DNA from: Bdellovibrionaceae bacterium UBA1609
GTDB lineage: Bacteria; Bdellovibrionota; Bdellovibrionia; Bdellovibrionales; UBA1609
Reading direction: 5' to 3'
Assembly (NCBI GenBank): GCA_002321895.1
Contig: DCMZ01000014.1
Span: 1 to 64,000, forward strand
DNA length: 64,000 bases
Position 1 is the stretch's first letter. Each line of letters begins with the position of its first letter. Shown one piece after another: positions 15,417-24,140 of this stretch. Position numbers and translations under genes: made by a program. The notes beneath the pieces were generated by a model that did no database searches, was not told the origin of the DNA, and saw only the letters and a list, made by a program, of their open reading frames with translations.

Positions 15417-17504
15417 TTATGGATTCTCTGTCTCTGTGATGATGAATGCAATCACCTCTGCCCATCTTCTATCTGATCTATCCTCGCTAGATGCCCCTCC
15501 ATGACCACCATCAAACGTGGTTGAGAACAACATCGGTTTGGACTCCTGGTGGGGATTAAGTTCTCGCATTTTTGCAACCCATTTCATCGGCTGAAAGTAA
15601 TAGACGGATGTGTCTTCAAATCCTGTCATTACATAGAGTGACGGGTATTTTTGCTTTTTAATATTTGTATAGGGATCATAAGACTTAATGTACTCGTACT
15701 GGTCTTGAACTAAGCCATCACCCCATTCGTTTTTCTCGTACTTCGCCAGAGGATCATAATAGAGAGTCATTGTATTGAGAACGTCGACAAAAGGAACGTT
15801 GAGGATAGCCACTTTATACAGATCCGGTCGCATATTTAGCACAGACCCAACAAGCAGCCCCCCGGCACTTACTCCCTCAATGGTCAGTAGATCACTGGTC
15901 GTATACCCTTTTGCAATTAGACCTTCTGAGACATCGATGAAGTCATTAAAAGTATTCATTTTATTAAATACTCGTCCGGCATCATACCATTTTTTACCCT
16001 TTGCTCCGCCGCCACGTACGTGAGCAATTGCAACTGTAAATCCGAGCTCAAGCATTTGAATATAGTTCCGCAAGTAGCGGATCGGTAGAAGTGCCCCATA
16101 GGAGCCATAGGCTGTTAAGTACAATCTCTGTGGAGCATCTTCTTTGCCCTTCTTGTGAATCAGGCTTACTGGTATTTTTTCTCCATCAGCACTCTCAATA
16201 TAGATTCTTCGAGAAATAAACTGAGATCCCCGCTGATCTTCAGAGGACAGCTGGACCGGACTGCAGTTTAAATAGGAACATTTAAACTGGGTTTTTGGAC
16301 TAGTATAAGTACTAACTATATAAAATATCTGCTTTGAATATTGATCCACAGTAAGGTCAGAAATCATTATAAGCTCATCAGGAGTATCAACGGATCGAAT
16401 CTCTTGCGTCTCAAGATTTAGGATTTCTAGTGAATGCAAACCTTCAACATTAACGGTGATAAATGCAAACTCATCAGACCAAGCAACATTCCCAATACTA
16501 CCTACAGATGGGCGGTAGAGTTGAACCCATGATCCCCTTGAATCTTTTTTGTAAATCGCCTTTTCCACATAGGACTTATTTGAAACCTTAAAGTAGCTCC
16601 CATCAATCCACTGGACCTCCTCGATGACATTGCCTTCATGGTCGTTGATAAGCTCTACATCATTTCGCAAACTGTCGAATTTAAAAATGGTATTATCAAC
16701 TTGCGTAAAGAGGTTGATAAATATTTGGTCTTGATCTGTCGACTTATAAATCGATCTTTGATGCCCATCATATACATTGGCAAAGCTATGCATTTGTTGG
16801 CGATCTTGACTTTGAACATTGTATTTGTAGAGCTGGTGAACTCCCAACTCATCATCGGTCCCAAAAAATAGAAGGTCTTGATCGTTGATCCAAGCGAAGC
16901 TTGACCAAATTTTTTCTCTATTTAGCTGAGTAATTTCTCGAGTCTCCTGATCCAATAGAAAGAGATCAAAAGCTCCCCGACCAAGTGTATCTAGAGCAAC
17001 TAAGTACTGAGTTTCAGATACATTGGGCACAACTTCTATGACTTCAAAATAAGGGAAGGATTGGCTCCACTCGTTCCCATCGAATAATAATTTTTTCTCA
17101 CCAGATTCTCTAAGCGTCGAGTACCAACGGTAGTAGTTCTCGTTAGAATTCTTCTCTTTACTAATGACGTTTTTACTGTGAAAGGAAACTTGTCGACTTA
17201 CCTTCTTCTCCCTAAAGTGAGTCATCCTTTTAAAGAGTTTTTCTACTAATGCTGAGTTCTTTGAAAGATATTTTTCTTTGTATTCATTTTCTTTTTCTAG
17301 GTGTTGAACCACCTCGGGGTCCTCACTGTCATGCATCCAGCGATAATTATCCACCCTGGGATCAGCATGAAAATCGTCTGTAAACGGAATTTTCTTTGCA
17401 ACGGGCGGAGAAAGCAAATCTTCACTACTCGATCGGTTCTTATTGGCACATCCAAAATTATTTATAAAAATGATCCCGATTATAAATGAAAGTAAAAGTC
17501 TCAT
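15417..17504 (-). CDS. S9A prolyl oligopeptidase / oligopeptidase B-like lipoprotein
   Basis: I chose ATG 17504, giving about 695 residues with signal and lipobox (IIFINNFGC). The S9A plan is complete: an N-terminal seven-bladed propeller (VDNYRWMHDSEDPEV is the usual entry motif) and a C-terminal alpha/beta-hydrolase with VRGGGAKGKKWYDAGR, nucleophile EGVSAGG, acid GFEDTSV and His in DGGHGG. These enzymes cleave short peptides after Pro or basic residues. Oligopeptidase B is normally cytoplasmic or periplasmic, so membrane anchoring suggests periplasmic digestion of imported or released peptides. Confidence 0.88.
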   Translation of the reverse strand: MRLLLSFIIGIIFINNFGCANKNRSSSEDLLSPPVAKKIPFTDDFHADPRVDNYRWMHDSEDPEVVQHLEKENEYKEKYLSKNSALVEKLFKRMTHFREKKVSRQVSFHSKNVISKEKNSNENYYRWYSTLRESGEKKLLFDGNEWSQSFPYFEVIEVVPNVSETQYLVALDTLGRGAFDLFLLDQETREITQLNREKIWSSFAWINDQDLLFFGTDDELGVHQLYKYNVQSQDRQQMHSFANVYDGHQRSIYKSTDQDQIFINLFTQVDNTIFKFDSLRNDVELINDHEGNVIEEVQWIDGSYFKVSNKSYVEKAIYKKDSRGSWVQLYRPSVGSIGNVAWSDEFAFITVNVEGLHSLEILNLETQEIRSVDTPDELIMISDLTVDQYSKQIFYIVSTYTSPKTQFKCSYLNCSPVQLSSEDQRGSQFISRRIYIESADGEKIPVSLIHKKGKEDAPQRLYLTAYGSYGALLPIRYLRNYIQMLELGFTVAIAHVRGGGAKGKKWYDAGRVFNKMNTFNDFIDVSEGLIAKGYTTSDLLTIEGVSAGGLLVGSVLNMRPDLYKVAILNVPFVDVLNTMTLYYDPLAKYEKNEWGDGLVQDQYEYIKSYDPYTNIKKQKYPSLYVMTGFEDTSVYYFQPMKWVAKMRELNPHQESKPMLFSTTFDGGHGGASSEDRSDRRWAEVIAFIITETENP

Positions 17505-17604
17505 TGCTATTTTCCCCTCTATTTGCAAGATTAGAAGACGAATCGGATCCTATAGTAGGGTTTGACTTTGATATAGATTTTTTATGTTAATGAGTACTTA
17601 ACTA

Positions 17605-18513
17605 ATGGTTAACGATGTGGACCTCCTGAACATTTTATTTTTTACTGATTACAAGGAATACGTTCTTAAACGAGTGAAATCTCTGCCCAATCAAGGACGT
17701 GGTGAGTTTAGAAGAATTGCTGATGCCATAGGGGTCAGCTCAGTTCTTGTGAGCCAAATCTTTAAAGGCGAGAAGCACATAACTGCCGATCAGGCCTTTA
17801 AACTCTGTCAATACTTCAAACTCGACAGTCTCCAGAGCGAGTATTTTTTACTTTTGGTAAATTACGAAAGATCTGGAGACAGCGGCTTAAGAGGTTTTTA
17901 TCAAGAAAAAATAGAAGAATATAAAAATAGATCTAAAAATGAAGACGAAAGCACACCTCATAGTTTTAGCAATAATGCCATTCATGGATGGAAGAAGCGG
18001 GCGGCCTCAGGAAAAGATCGCCTAAAGGAATTCGAAGCATTTAAAAACGAAGATGCCGAAGAAGTCATTTCCCACCCCTTTCAAGGAACTTGGATCGGCG
18101 AATCCAGGAGTGTCGAAATTGAGAATGAACTGGTTAAAAACTCTCCCCTACTCTTTAAAGAGATGACCTGTAAGATCGAAATAAATTCAAATTTGATTGT
18201 CGTTTGCCACGCTTTTGATACCAAAAATCAAAGGTTTGAAATGGATGCTCTAAAATGGAGTCAGAAAGATGAACTCTATGGGTTTATCTTAAAAAAGAAC
18301 TACAACGATATGTATTTCGGGGCTGGAGCAGGGTACATAAAAGGCAATGAAATTTCCTATTCCATTGCCTCATACAATAATAAAACAAAAGGCGTACAAG
18401 AGTATAAGGTGAACTATCTGCTTGAAGGTAATGATGATCTAACGTTGAACGGATGTAGAATATATAACAATATTCTGTGCAACCGTTGGGATATCACTCT
18501 AAAACGCCAATAG
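17605..18513 (+). CDS. TIGR02147-type HTH protein with beta-rich C-terminus
   Basis: A 302-residue protein. The N-terminal segment LLNILFFTDYKEYVLKRVKS is the TIGR02147 entry pattern, followed by an XRE-like HTH (FRRIADAIGVSSVLVSQIFK, then GEKHITADQAFKLCQYFKL). This family is enriched in Bdellovibrio and Fibrobacter. Instead of the usual DUF4423 helical domain, the chain from about residue 160 is strand-rich (GTWIGESRSVEIEN, then YGFILKKNYNDMYFGAGAGY), suggesting a lipocalin- or sensor-like domain. It may be a one-component regulator of the divergent S9A peptidase, 100 bases away; that is inference. Confidence 0.75.
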   Translation: MVNDVDLLNILFFTDYKEYVLKRVKSLPNQGRGEFRRIADAIGVSSVLVSQIFKGEKHITADQAFKLCQYFKLDSLQSEYFLLLVNYERSGDSGLRGFYQEKIEEYKNRSKNEDESTPHSFSNNAIHGWKKRAASGKDRLKEFEAFKNEDAEEVISHPFQGTWIGESRSVEIENELVKNSPLLFKEMTCKIEINSNLIVVCHAFDTKNQRFEMDALKWSQKDELYGFILKKNYNDMYFGAGAGYIKGNEISYSIASYNNKTKGVQEYKVNYLLEGNDDLTLNGCRIYNNILCNRWDITLKRQ

Positions 18514-18537
18514 AATCACTCGTAGTAGTTTTGAACC

Positions 18538-18954
18538 TTACGATTCTGGAATAGTTTCAGCTTCTTCATCCGTTTCTACTTCTTGTAAAGAACAGTTCAC
18601 CAGGGAAATTGTGGGTTCGTAGGGTGTTTCCTCTGTGTAGTTAGGGTTACTCTTAATGAGTTCGTAGACGTTCATGGTCCAGCTCGTTTTTGCAAAGGAT
18701 GGGCCTGGCAGAGATTGTTTAAACTCGAAAATGTAGTTCGTCATAATACCAGAAGTGGACGAATCTCTAACATAACTCCCTCTAACAATTTCTGTATATC
18801 GCTGAGAAAGAATTTTACTGGCTTCATTCGGACAAAGTTCAAATAACTTATTTGTCAGCTTTAACTGGCTTTCATCATATGCTCCCCAATCAGATGCCAA
18901 TGTAACTGTTGAATAGAGACTAGCTACTAAAAATGCTAATATTATTTTTTTCAT
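18538..18954 (-). CDS. exported protein of unknown function
   Basis: A 138-residue protein with a signal peptide (MKKIILAFLVASLYSTVTLA). The mature part has two cysteines (LCPNEA, VNCSLQ), a central beta-rich stretch (YIFEFKQSLPGPSFAKTSWT) and an acidic C-terminus. The start has GGCGTTTTACGT upstream, only a weak site. No family is recognised. It ends 25 bases from the convergent TIGR02147-type gene and is followed upstream by the C3/B3/A8 repeat cluster. Confidence 0.6.
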   Translation of the reverse strand: MKKIILAFLVASLYSTVTLASDWGAYDESQLKLTNKLFELCPNEASKILSQRYTEIVRGSYVRDSSTSGIMTNYIFEFKQSLPGPSFAKTSWTMNVYELIKSNPNYTEETPYEPTISLVNCSLQEVETDEEAETIPES

Positions 18955-19081
18955 ACGTAAAACGCCTTTCTAAATAAAGTGTTTGGATTTTTTGTTATTG
19001 GAATCGAAGTGGTAGAGCATTGTAAACAAAAAATAAAGTCTAATTTTTACATTCCATTTTTTTTATAGCCTCTACAATTAA

Positions 19082-19239
19082 ATGCCAGTCCTATTTTGCG
19101 GATGCAGTGTATTTAGTTCAGTGGTTAAGTACCTGTCACCTTTTGGGTATGCATCGCGTTTTTGGTTAAAGATTAGTTGTAGACTTTTAAGACCTTCAGC
19201 TTCTAAAATTGTGAGTCTCAAAAGTAGGTTCTCACCTTA
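19082..19239 (+). repeat. composite element C3 + B3 + A8
   Basis: Three elements lie head to tail: a C type (ATGCCAGTCCTATTTTGCGG), a B type from about 19127 (GTACCTGTCACCTTTTGGGT) and a diverged A type from about 19171 whose right end GTGAGTCTCAAAAGTAGGTT then CTCACCTTA is still clear. All keep the common orientation. The next gene's ribosome site starts 7 bases after the end. Confidence 0.6.
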
Positions 19240-19257
19240 CTCATAATGGAGGCGATT

Positions 19258-19836
19258 ATGAAATATTTTTTGATAGTTTTTATTTTTGCATATCAGGCAT
19301 CTGCTGGAACACATACTTCACCCTATACTGATCAAATTGAAAATAAAATTAAAGCATTAACCCCATCGGATTTGGTAGGCCTAGAAAAAGGCCATGGCAC
19401 ACCCTTTGGTGGCATGGCCAAGGCGGCCGAATTAAACGGCCTACCAGGGCCAAGACATGTACTTGATTTAAAGGTCGAATTAGAACTCTCGCTGGTAGAA
19501 ATTAAAGAAATAGAAGCCATTTTCAAAAAGATGAACAAAACTGCGGTAAAAGCAGGAAGAGAACTGATCCAAATTGAAGAGTCTTTAGATAAAAAACTAA
19601 AAAACAAAGAGATAGAAAGCGATGGACTTTTGGAACTTGTAGAAAAGTCAGCACAAAAGTACGGAGAGTTAAGGTACTCCCATTTAGTTGCTCATCTTGA
19701 AACAGCAGAAGTCCTCTCAAAAAAGGAAATTGATGAATACAATCGATTGAGAGGCTATACCTCAAACAATCCTTGTCAAAATATACCAAAGGGGCATCCA
19801 CCAGAGATGTGGAAAAAACATCATGGATGTAATTAA
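19258..19836 (+). CDS. Spy/CpxP-like periplasmic protein
   Basis: I chose ATG 19258 after TGGAGGCGATT, giving 192 residues with signal peptide (MKYFLIVFIFAYQASA). The helical core with MAKAAELNGLPGPRHVLDLK, then LELSLVEIKEIEAIFKKMNK and a Lys/Glu-rich coiled part matches the Spy/CpxP/LTXXQ family, in which L-T/S-x-x-Q/E motifs shape a periplasmic chaperone cradle. The C-terminus CQNIPKGHPPEMWKKHHGCN has His and Cys residues that might bind metal. It may respond to envelope or metal stress. It lies directly after an A element. Confidence 0.7.
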   Translation: MKYFLIVFIFAYQASAGTHTSPYTDQIENKIKALTPSDLVGLEKGHGTPFGGMAKAAELNGLPGPRHVLDLKVELELSLVEIKEIEAIFKKMNKTAVKAGRELIQIEESLDKKLKNKEIESDGLLELVEKSAQKYGELRYSHLVAHLETAEVLSKKEIDEYNRLRGYTSNNPCQNIPKGHPPEMWKKHHGCN

Positions 19837-19941
19837 TGAGCTATAGTCATTTGTCGCTATCAGAAAAAGTGAGGCACCGAATATCAAAGACTCACAAGGC
19901 ATCCACCTCTAAACCCGGGTTTGACTCCCAAGGATGAGAGA

Positions 19942-20619
19942 ATGAATTTGCAGCTGGATCACTTCTATTTTGCGCTAGATGATGAAACCTTTGATCAGGC
20001 TCGGGAATTCTTTTGCCAGTTTCCTTTCACCGAATCTTATTCAGTGCAGGCCAAGCACGGGAGTTGGGAGGGGATCTATCCCTTTCAAAGGGATCGGTCG
20101 GCTTATCCAGAGTTTGTAAGGGCCTCCTCAGATAAAATCGCCGGATGCATTGGGATGTGTTTTGGCAATTTGGACGAAACGTCTATCCATGAAAAACTTG
20201 TTGCTCACAGAAAAGAACTGGGATGGATAAGGAAAGAACGATTCAGGGAAGATGGTAGCAAGTACTTCATTAGTTCAATTCCATCCAAACAAGGATCTGA
20301 AGTCTATTTCTGGGGTATAGAGTGGCAAGGCAATTATGTGGAAAAAAGGGAAAACTGGGGTGCTGATTCCGGAAACCCTCTCATTCGCGTAAAGCAAATA
20401 AACCTTACATTGTCCTCGGAGACAATGGACCTAATCGAGGAATATCGCGATTGGCTTCAGCCAACAGTTGTCTTATGTGATGCAAAGGGGCCTAAAAGAA
20501 AAGCCGAGTTGGTCTTTGAGATAGATGAATCATTTGAAGTTTCAGATAGAGAGTTCACCAGAATTAAGTATCAGAAAGAGGCTACCAACCTTAAAGTTGA
20601 GCTTGAAATAGTAAAATAG
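19942..20619 (+). CDS. DUF5829-like / glyoxalase-fold protein
   Basis: I chose ATG 19942, after AGGATGAGAG, giving 225 residues. The opening MNLQLDHFYFALDDETFDQA and the segment PEFVRASSDKIAGCIGMCFG resemble DUF5829, a glyoxalase/bleomycin-resistance-like fold in which one metal-site half is often degenerate. No complete set of four metal ligands can be assigned. It is cytoplasmic, with no signal. It follows the Spy-like gene after about 100 bases and ends 11 bases before element B4. Family assignment is moderate. Confidence 0.5.
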   Translation: MNLQLDHFYFALDDETFDQAREFFCQFPFTESYSVQAKHGSWEGIYPFQRDRSAYPEFVRASSDKIAGCIGMCFGNLDETSIHEKLVAHRKELGWIRKERFREDGSKYFISSIPSKQGSEVYFWGIEWQGNYVEKRENWGADSGNPLIRVKQINLTLSSETMDLIEEYRDWLQPTVVLCDAKGPKRKAELVFEIDESFEVSDREFTRIKYQKEATNLKVELEIVK

Positions 20620-20630
20620 CGAGATCCATT

Positions 20631-20692
20631 AAGTGCCCGGCACTTTTTGGGTATGCATCGCGTTTTTGATTATAGATGAGGTACGGACCTTA
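20631..20692 (+). repeat. element B4
   Basis: AAGTGCCCGGCACTTTTTGG then GTATGCATCGCGTTTTTGAT, ending GAGGTACGGACCTTA. It is the last complete member of the B subfamily in the window; only a GGTGCCTGGCAC stub at 24612-24623 follows. Confidence 0.65.
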
Positions 20693-20765
20693 TCCTCATA
20701 ACCCTTCACTTGAGCCCGCGAGAGTGTTAAATTTTAGTATTCGTGGCAAATAGAGGGGTTTAAGC

Positions 20766-21191
20766 ATGGATGAAACGGAGTTTCTAGAGAAGTTAGAAAG
20801 TATGACTCTCTCTCCTGAAATGTTTGATCATAAAGGGCATCTGTGGCTCGGCTGGCTTTACATCAGAGACCTAGAGTTAGGCGATGCGGCCAATAAGCTG
20901 AATTCAGGCATTAAAAAGTACGCCGCTTCTTTAGGAGCCACCGATAAGTTTCACTACACACTAACAACAACTTTTGCCTGTGCAATTAAGTACCGCTATA
21001 AGAACAATGAAACATTTGAGCAATTCCTAGAGTCCAATGATGATTTAGTAAAAGATGCCATATCAGTTATCCAAACACACTATAGCCCTGAGTTACTTTT
21101 TTCCCCCGAGGCTAAGGTCAAATTAGTAAAACCCGATAGAGAGCCTTTTCCAAAGGAGTTCGAAACACAACTTGAAAAGTTTGCCGTATAG
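20766..21191 (+). CDS. conserved uncharacterised protein
   Basis: A 141-residue cytoplasmic helical protein. The segment MFDHKGHLWLGWLYIRDLEL, with two spaced His residues, followed by KYAASLGATDKFHYTLTTTF, belongs to a widespread uncharacterised family whose members share H-x-x-H and a K-x-H-x-T motif. The paired histidines and the conserved K/H could bind a metal or substrate, but no activity is known to me. It starts a same-strand run of six genes up to 24596, several with very short spacing. Confidence 0.6.
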   Translation: MDETEFLEKLESMTLSPEMFDHKGHLWLGWLYIRDLELGDAANKLNSGIKKYAASLGATDKFHYTLTTTFACAIKYRYKNNETFEQFLESNDDLVKDAISVIQTHYSPELLFSPEAKVKLVKPDREPFPKEFETQLEKFAV

Positions 21192-21254
21192 TGGGTGATC
21201 GTGACCGCCACCCGCACTCCCCAACTCATGAAAGTGGACAAGAAAGGAGCCATC

Positions 21255-21845
21255 GTGAAGAAGATTAAATTTTTAATTTTACTCTTAGTTTTCCCCCTAA
21301 CATCCTTTGGGGAAGTTAACTGTGATGATAGCGAGTCTATGACTGATAAAAGACTAGAGATTTGCAATAAGTTAAAAAATAAGAAGTTTGATGAAGAAAG
21401 TTATATGAAATACCTCAACAAATTGAATCTGCCAAAAGGATGGGTTGCAGAAGTTCCTTATGTAGATAGTCCTTGCCTTAAGAAGGATCGCAGTATTTAC
21501 GCCGTTAAGGGTGATTTTGACCACGACAATAAAAAAGATCTATTTATGATTCTTACAAAGAAGGGGACTCGCAACAGAGGACTGTGGTTTTGTGGAGCCA
21601 CTAAAGCGTGTGAATTGGTTGTAGAGAATACCAGTGGAGACCCCGGGCTCACCTTGATTGATGAACCACGAACCATCAAAACTGCCTGTGCCGCAGGGTA
21701 TGGCAGTCCCTGTGGACCAGACGATCTTAAAGAGATCGTTTTAAACAAACCTGCCGTTTCTTTTTTTACATGCGAAAGTGCTTCTAGTGTCATTTGGTGG
21801 GATAGTAAAAATAAGAAATTCCAACAAACTTGGGCTAATGATTAA
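21255..21845 (+). CDS. exported protein with FG-GAP-like motif
   Basis: I chose GTG 21255 behind AAAGGAG, giving 196 residues with signal peptide (VKKIKFLILLLVFPLTSFG). The stretch GDFDHDNKKDLFMIL is the Ca-binding-like DxDxDxxxD loop of FG-GAP/EF-like repeats, with one copy only. Several cysteines (CDDSES, EICNK, PCLKK, WFCGATKAC, TACAAGYGSPCG) suggest disulfides. It is likely periplasmic and its function is unknown. It is 63 bases after the preceding gene and 35 before the next, consistent with one transcript. Confidence 0.6.
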   Translation: MKKIKFLILLLVFPLTSFGEVNCDDSESMTDKRLEICNKLKNKKFDEESYMKYLNKLNLPKGWVAEVPYVDSPCLKKDRSIYAVKGDFDHDNKKDLFMILTKKGTRNRGLWFCGATKACELVVENTSGDPGLTLIDEPRTIKTACAAGYGSPCGPDDLKEIVLNKPAVSFFTCESASSVIWWDSKNKKFQQTWAND

Positions 21846-21880
21846 AAGCTGAAGGCCACCCAACTCGTGAGGTTTAAAAA

Positions 21881-22531
21881 ATGTTTATAGGTCATTTTGC
21901 AGTGGGACTGGGAGCCAAAAAAGTGGCTCCAGAAATAAACCTTGGCATTTTTTTTATTGCCTGCCAGTTGCTCGATTTGATTTGGCCTGTGCTAGTACTC
22001 GCCGGAATCGAAGTCGTTAGCGTTGACCATTTAGCAACTAAGTTAACTCCCCTAAACTTCGAACACTATCCCTATTCACATAGTCTGTTAATGACGATTG
22101 TCTATAGCTTGGTGGCAGGCTTTTTTGTGGGTTGGGTTTTAAAGTCTAAGAAATTAGGCGTAATTGTTGGGATGGTGACATCTTCTCATTGGATTCTAGA
22201 TTTTGTAACCCATCGCCCAGATATGCCTATTTTACTTAGTGGGCAAAAAGTGGGATTGGGTTTGTGGAACAACCTATTTCTAGCTGTATCGATAGAGCTG
22301 TTAATATTTTCGGCAGGAATTTATTTATATCTAAAATCAAAAACTAATATGAGCCAATCAAGAAAAATTGGTTTTTGGAGTTTAATTATTTTTCTGCTCG
22401 TAATCTATTTGGCCAACGTCTTTGGACCAAAACCTCCGCTCGATGCCCCATCCGCAATGATCGCAGGGCCGGCACTGGCCATGTGGTTAATTGTACTTTG
22501 GGGATATTTAGTAGATAGAAAAACAAGCTGA
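21881..22531 (+). CDS. multi-pass membrane protein, metal-dependent-hydrolase-like
   Basis: A 216-residue protein with five or six hydrophobic segments. It has conserved polar residues placed as in YdjM/membrane metal-dependent hydrolase relatives: MFIGHFAVGLGAKK at the start, FEHYPYSHSLLM in the middle, and SSHWILDFVTHRPDMP. Three histidines plus Asp within or next to membrane helices suggest metal binding. The activity in this family is poorly defined. It precedes the ZIP transporter gene by 43 bases on the same strand. Confidence 0.6.
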   Translation: MFIGHFAVGLGAKKVAPEINLGIFFIACQLLDLIWPVLVLAGIEVVSVDHLATKLTPLNFEHYPYSHSLLMTIVYSLVAGFFVGWVLKSKKLGVIVGMVTSSHWILDFVTHRPDMPILLSGQKVGLGLWNNLFLAVSIELLIFSAGIYLYLKSKTNMSQSRKIGFWSLIIFLLVIYLANVFGPKPPLDAPSAMIAGPALAMWLIVLWGYLVDRKTS

Positions 22532-22574
22532 GTGGGGCCAACACCCTCCAACTCACAACCTTATAGAGATACTT

Positions 22575-23339
22575 ATGATTACTACAACAGCAATAGCCGG
22601 AACCTTAATAGCAGGATTTGCAACAGGCCTGGGTGCGATTCCAATCTATTTTAAAAAAGAATTTTCAAAAACAACCTTAGATGTTGGGTTGGGATTTAGT
22701 GCCGGCGTGATGCTGGTGGCTTCTTTTCTGTCTCTTATCATTCCTGGTATTGAACAAGCCCAAGAAGTTTTCCCTAAAGAATGGTCACTCCTCATAGTTT
22801 TACTGGGGTTACTTGCAGGGTACTTTTTTATTATTCTAGTCCACGACTTTTTACCTCATGAGCATTTGCACAAAGAAACCGACATGAAGCATCGGCGAAA
22901 GATGAGTCGGGTCACCCTCCTCGTTCTAGCCATCACTCTTCATAACTTACCAGAGGGATTAGCTGTCGGCGTTGGCTTTGGAGGAGGAGACGAAGTTAAT
23001 GGAATGGCACTTGCTATTGCAATAGCTTTGCAAAATATGCCAGAAGGCCTTGTTGTGGCTTTCGGACTTTTAAGTGAAGGAGCCTCTAAGAACAAAGCAT
23101 TTATCATGGCACTGTTGTCAGGGTTAGTGGAGCCGGTGGCTGCTGTATTTGGTTTTCTCTCTTCGAGCTTCACCCAATATTCCTTACCCATCTCTCTTGG
23201 CTTCGCCGGTGGGACAATGTTATTTGTTATCTGCCAAGAGATGCTTCCTGAGCTCTTTAGAGAAGGCCATGAAAAACATGCTACCTTGGGTGTTATAATT
23301 GGTGTAATGACTATGCTATCCATTGATTTCTATTTCTAA
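22575..23339 (+). CDS. ZIP-family divalent metal transporter
   Basis: A 254-residue protein with about eight TM helices. The ZIP signature is clear in TM4 and TM5: HNLPEGLAVGVGFGGG and ALQNMPEGLVVAFG, where His, Asn, Glu and Met/Pro line the metal path. Length and gene layout match ZupT-type uptake systems, which bring in Zn, Fe or Mn down a gradient. A His-rich loop (HDFLPHEHLHKETDMKHRRK) between TM3 and TM4 could sense or bind cytoplasmic metal. It lies between the membrane hydrolase-like gene and the class D beta-lactamase gene on the same strand. Confidence 0.88.
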   Translation: MITTTAIAGTLIAGFATGLGAIPIYFKKEFSKTTLDVGLGFSAGVMLVASFLSLIIPGIEQAQEVFPKEWSLLIVLLGLLAGYFFIILVHDFLPHEHLHKETDMKHRRKMSRVTLLVLAITLHNLPEGLAVGVGFGGGDEVNGMALAIAIALQNMPEGLVVAFGLLSEGASKNKAFIMALLSGLVEPVAAVFGFLSSSFTQYSLPISLGFAGGTMLFVICQEMLPELFREGHEKHATLGVIIGVMTMLSIDFYF

Positions 23340-23366
23340 AGGTGCTGACCGATTTATGGGAGAAAC

Positions 23367-24140
23367 ATGCGGATTTCAATTCTCAGTTTAACGACCCTCT
23401 TTTCTTTGAGCCTATATGGGCAAACCAATCATTTTGGTGATTACAAGGGAACGTTTGTTCTCATGGATGGAAAAAGTAAAAAAATTAAAAGAGTTAATGC
23501 GGAGTTATCTAAAACTCGATTCTCCCCCTGCTCTACATTTAAGATTCCAAATACGATTTTTGGATTAGAGGCGAAGTATATCACCGGAAAAGACTTCTCC
23601 TTGACGTACGACCCAAAGAAAACGCCCTTATCGAAAAGCGCACCTAGGTCATGGGCCAAAAATCATGACTTAGAATCAGCGATTAAAAATAGTGTGGTTT
23701 GGTTCTACCAAGACGTCGCTAGACACATTGGCAAAGAGAGGATGAAACAACACCTCGCTAATGCTCAATACGGCAACGAAGACATCAGTGGCGGTATCGA
23801 CAAGTTTTGGTTGAGCAGCAGCTTAAAAATATCCCCGGAAGAACAGGTAAAATTTTTGGATGAACTTTTTAGCTACAAGCTACCTTTCCATAAAAAGAAC
23901 GTCGACATTTTAAAGAGCATTATTGTTGAGGAACAAACTCCCGACTACACGCTCCGAGCTAAAACTGGGGCCTGTATTTACCCAGAGAAAAAGGTAGGAG
24001 CCTGGTGGGTGGGCTCCGTAGAGAGTATCAACAAAACCTACTACTTCGCCGCTTACATGGAGGGTGATGATTTTAAAAAGATTGTGAAGGATCGTAAGCA
24101 AATCACAAGAGCATATCTCAAAGACTACGGAGTGCTGTAA
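23367..24140 (+). CDS. class D (OXA-type) beta-lactamase
   Basis: A 257-residue protein with signal peptide (MRISILSLTTLFSLSLYGQ). All class D landmarks are present: Ser56-Thr-Phe-Lys59 (the Lys would be carbamylated), Ser109-Val-Val111 in place of S-x-V, Tyr135-Gly-Asn137, Trp148 after the omega-loop lead, and Lys199-Thr-Gly201. It would hydrolyse penicillins by an acyl-serine route in the periplasm, or could act as a sensor-domain relative (BlaR type), though no membrane domain is fused. The start codon of the next gene directly follows its stop, so they are probably co-expressed. The sequence is not one of the common clinical OXA groups that I can recall. Confidence 0.9.
   Translation: MRISILSLTTLFSLSLYGQTNHFGDYKGTFVLMDGKSKKIKRVNAELSKTRFSPCSTFKIPNTIFGLEAKYITGKDFSLTYDPKKTPLSKSAPRSWAKNHDLESAIKNSVVWFYQDVARHIGKERMKQHLANAQYGNEDISGGIDKFWLSSSLKISPEEQVKFLDELFSYKLPFHKKNVDILKSIIVEEQTPDYTLRAKTGACIYPEKKVGAWWVGSVESINKTYYFAAYMEGDDFKKIVKDRKQITRAYLKDYGVL

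Noticed and set aside
1853..20692. Integron attC array
   Set aside because: The elements are oriented and separate small modules, and a GTTTAAC string fits RYYYAAC, but that string lies in the apical loop, not at the ends; no GTTRRRY core, IntI gene or attI was found.
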